Assembly (NCBI GenBank): GCA_002452095.1
Contig: DKEG01000069.1
Span: 11,661-17,463, forward strand
Reading direction: 5' to 3'
From: Bacteroidales bacterium UBA6828
GTDB lineage: Bacteria; Bacteroidota; Bacteroidia; Bacteroidales; Paludibacteraceae
DNA: 5,803 bases
The notes beneath the pieces are model-generated. The model did not search any database. It was given only the letters and a program-made list of their open reading frames with translations, and was not told the DNA's origin. The position numbers and the translations under genes were made by a program. Of the stretch, positions 5,732 through 5,803 are shown piece after piece. Each line of letters begins with the position of its first letter. Position 1 is the first letter of the stretch.

Positions 5732-5803
5732 CCCCCGGGGATGTCATTTTATGGTAAAATCCTAATAATGCGTTCCTACAATGCATAAATGTGTTAATGT
5801 TTG

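Larger units (their letters stand above)
5451..5803. other. Noncoding region with G/C-rich structured core
   Basis: No convincing gene is present in these 353 bases. The longest short frames are a 31-codon plus-strand frame from the ATG at 5460 and a 38-codon minus-strand frame (5649-5533), neither with a recognised motif or promoter. About 5600-5740 is G/C-rich and dense in inverted repeats, while 5741-5803 is A/T-rich. TTTGTGGCA occurs twice (5562-5570 and 5654-5662), and GGCAC/GTGCC (5567-5571, 5585-5589) can pair. TTACC/GGTAA (5485-5489, 5495-5499) could form a small hairpin just after the hydrolase gene, but no T-run follows, so it is not a classical terminator. A structured RNA, a dispersed extragenic element or a decayed sequence are all possible. 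Confidence 0.45.

Overview
The window looks like chromosomal DNA of a Bacteroidetes bacterium, most likely of the order Bacteroidales; I cannot name a genus. The best evidence is three or four promoters of the Bacteroides type (TTG or TTTG, about 20 bp, then TAnnTTTG), A/T-rich start regions without Shine-Dalgarno sequences, and proteins that resemble Bacteroidales families. No tRNA, rRNA, transposase, integrase or CRISPR array was seen.

Layout. (1) 12-497, minus strand: a small cysteine-rich redox-type protein of the C_GCAxxG_C_C family with its own promoter. (2) 498-711: a divergent intergenic region holding that promoter, a plus-strand -7 box and an A/T-rich leader. (3) 712-2346, plus: a 544-residue AAA+ ATPase with winged-helix-like N-terminal segments and an Asn in place of the usual Walker B Asp. 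(4) 2347-2477: a promoter and a second copy of the same leader. (5) 2478-3404 and 3397-3918, plus: a WYL-domain transcription regulator overlapping by 8 nt a DEDDh 3'-5' exonuclease, a clear two-gene operon. (6) 3919-4181: an intergenic region with a well-spaced promoter. (7) 4182-5450, plus: an ADP-ribosylglycohydrolase fused to a C-terminal FGSN/GQG/YAIPT domain that may be macro-like. (8) 5451-5803: no convincing gene, but a G/C-rich stretch with strong potential hairpins.

The most interesting feature is regulatory. The ATPase gene and the WYL-exonuclease operon carry related leaders of about 85 nt. Each starts with the same dyad (AACGT-TAATTA, 5 variable bases, TAATTA-R-ACGT) just downstream of the -7 box, and the TAATTA elements are about one helical turn apart. 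The arms match while the spacers differ, as expected of an operator. The simplest hypothesis is that the WYL protein binds both sites and controls itself, the exonuclease and the ATPase. With an ATPase, a nuclease, a WYL regulator and an ADP-ribose-processing enzyme side by side, this could be a stress-response or phage-defence locus. That is inference; nothing in the sequence proves it.
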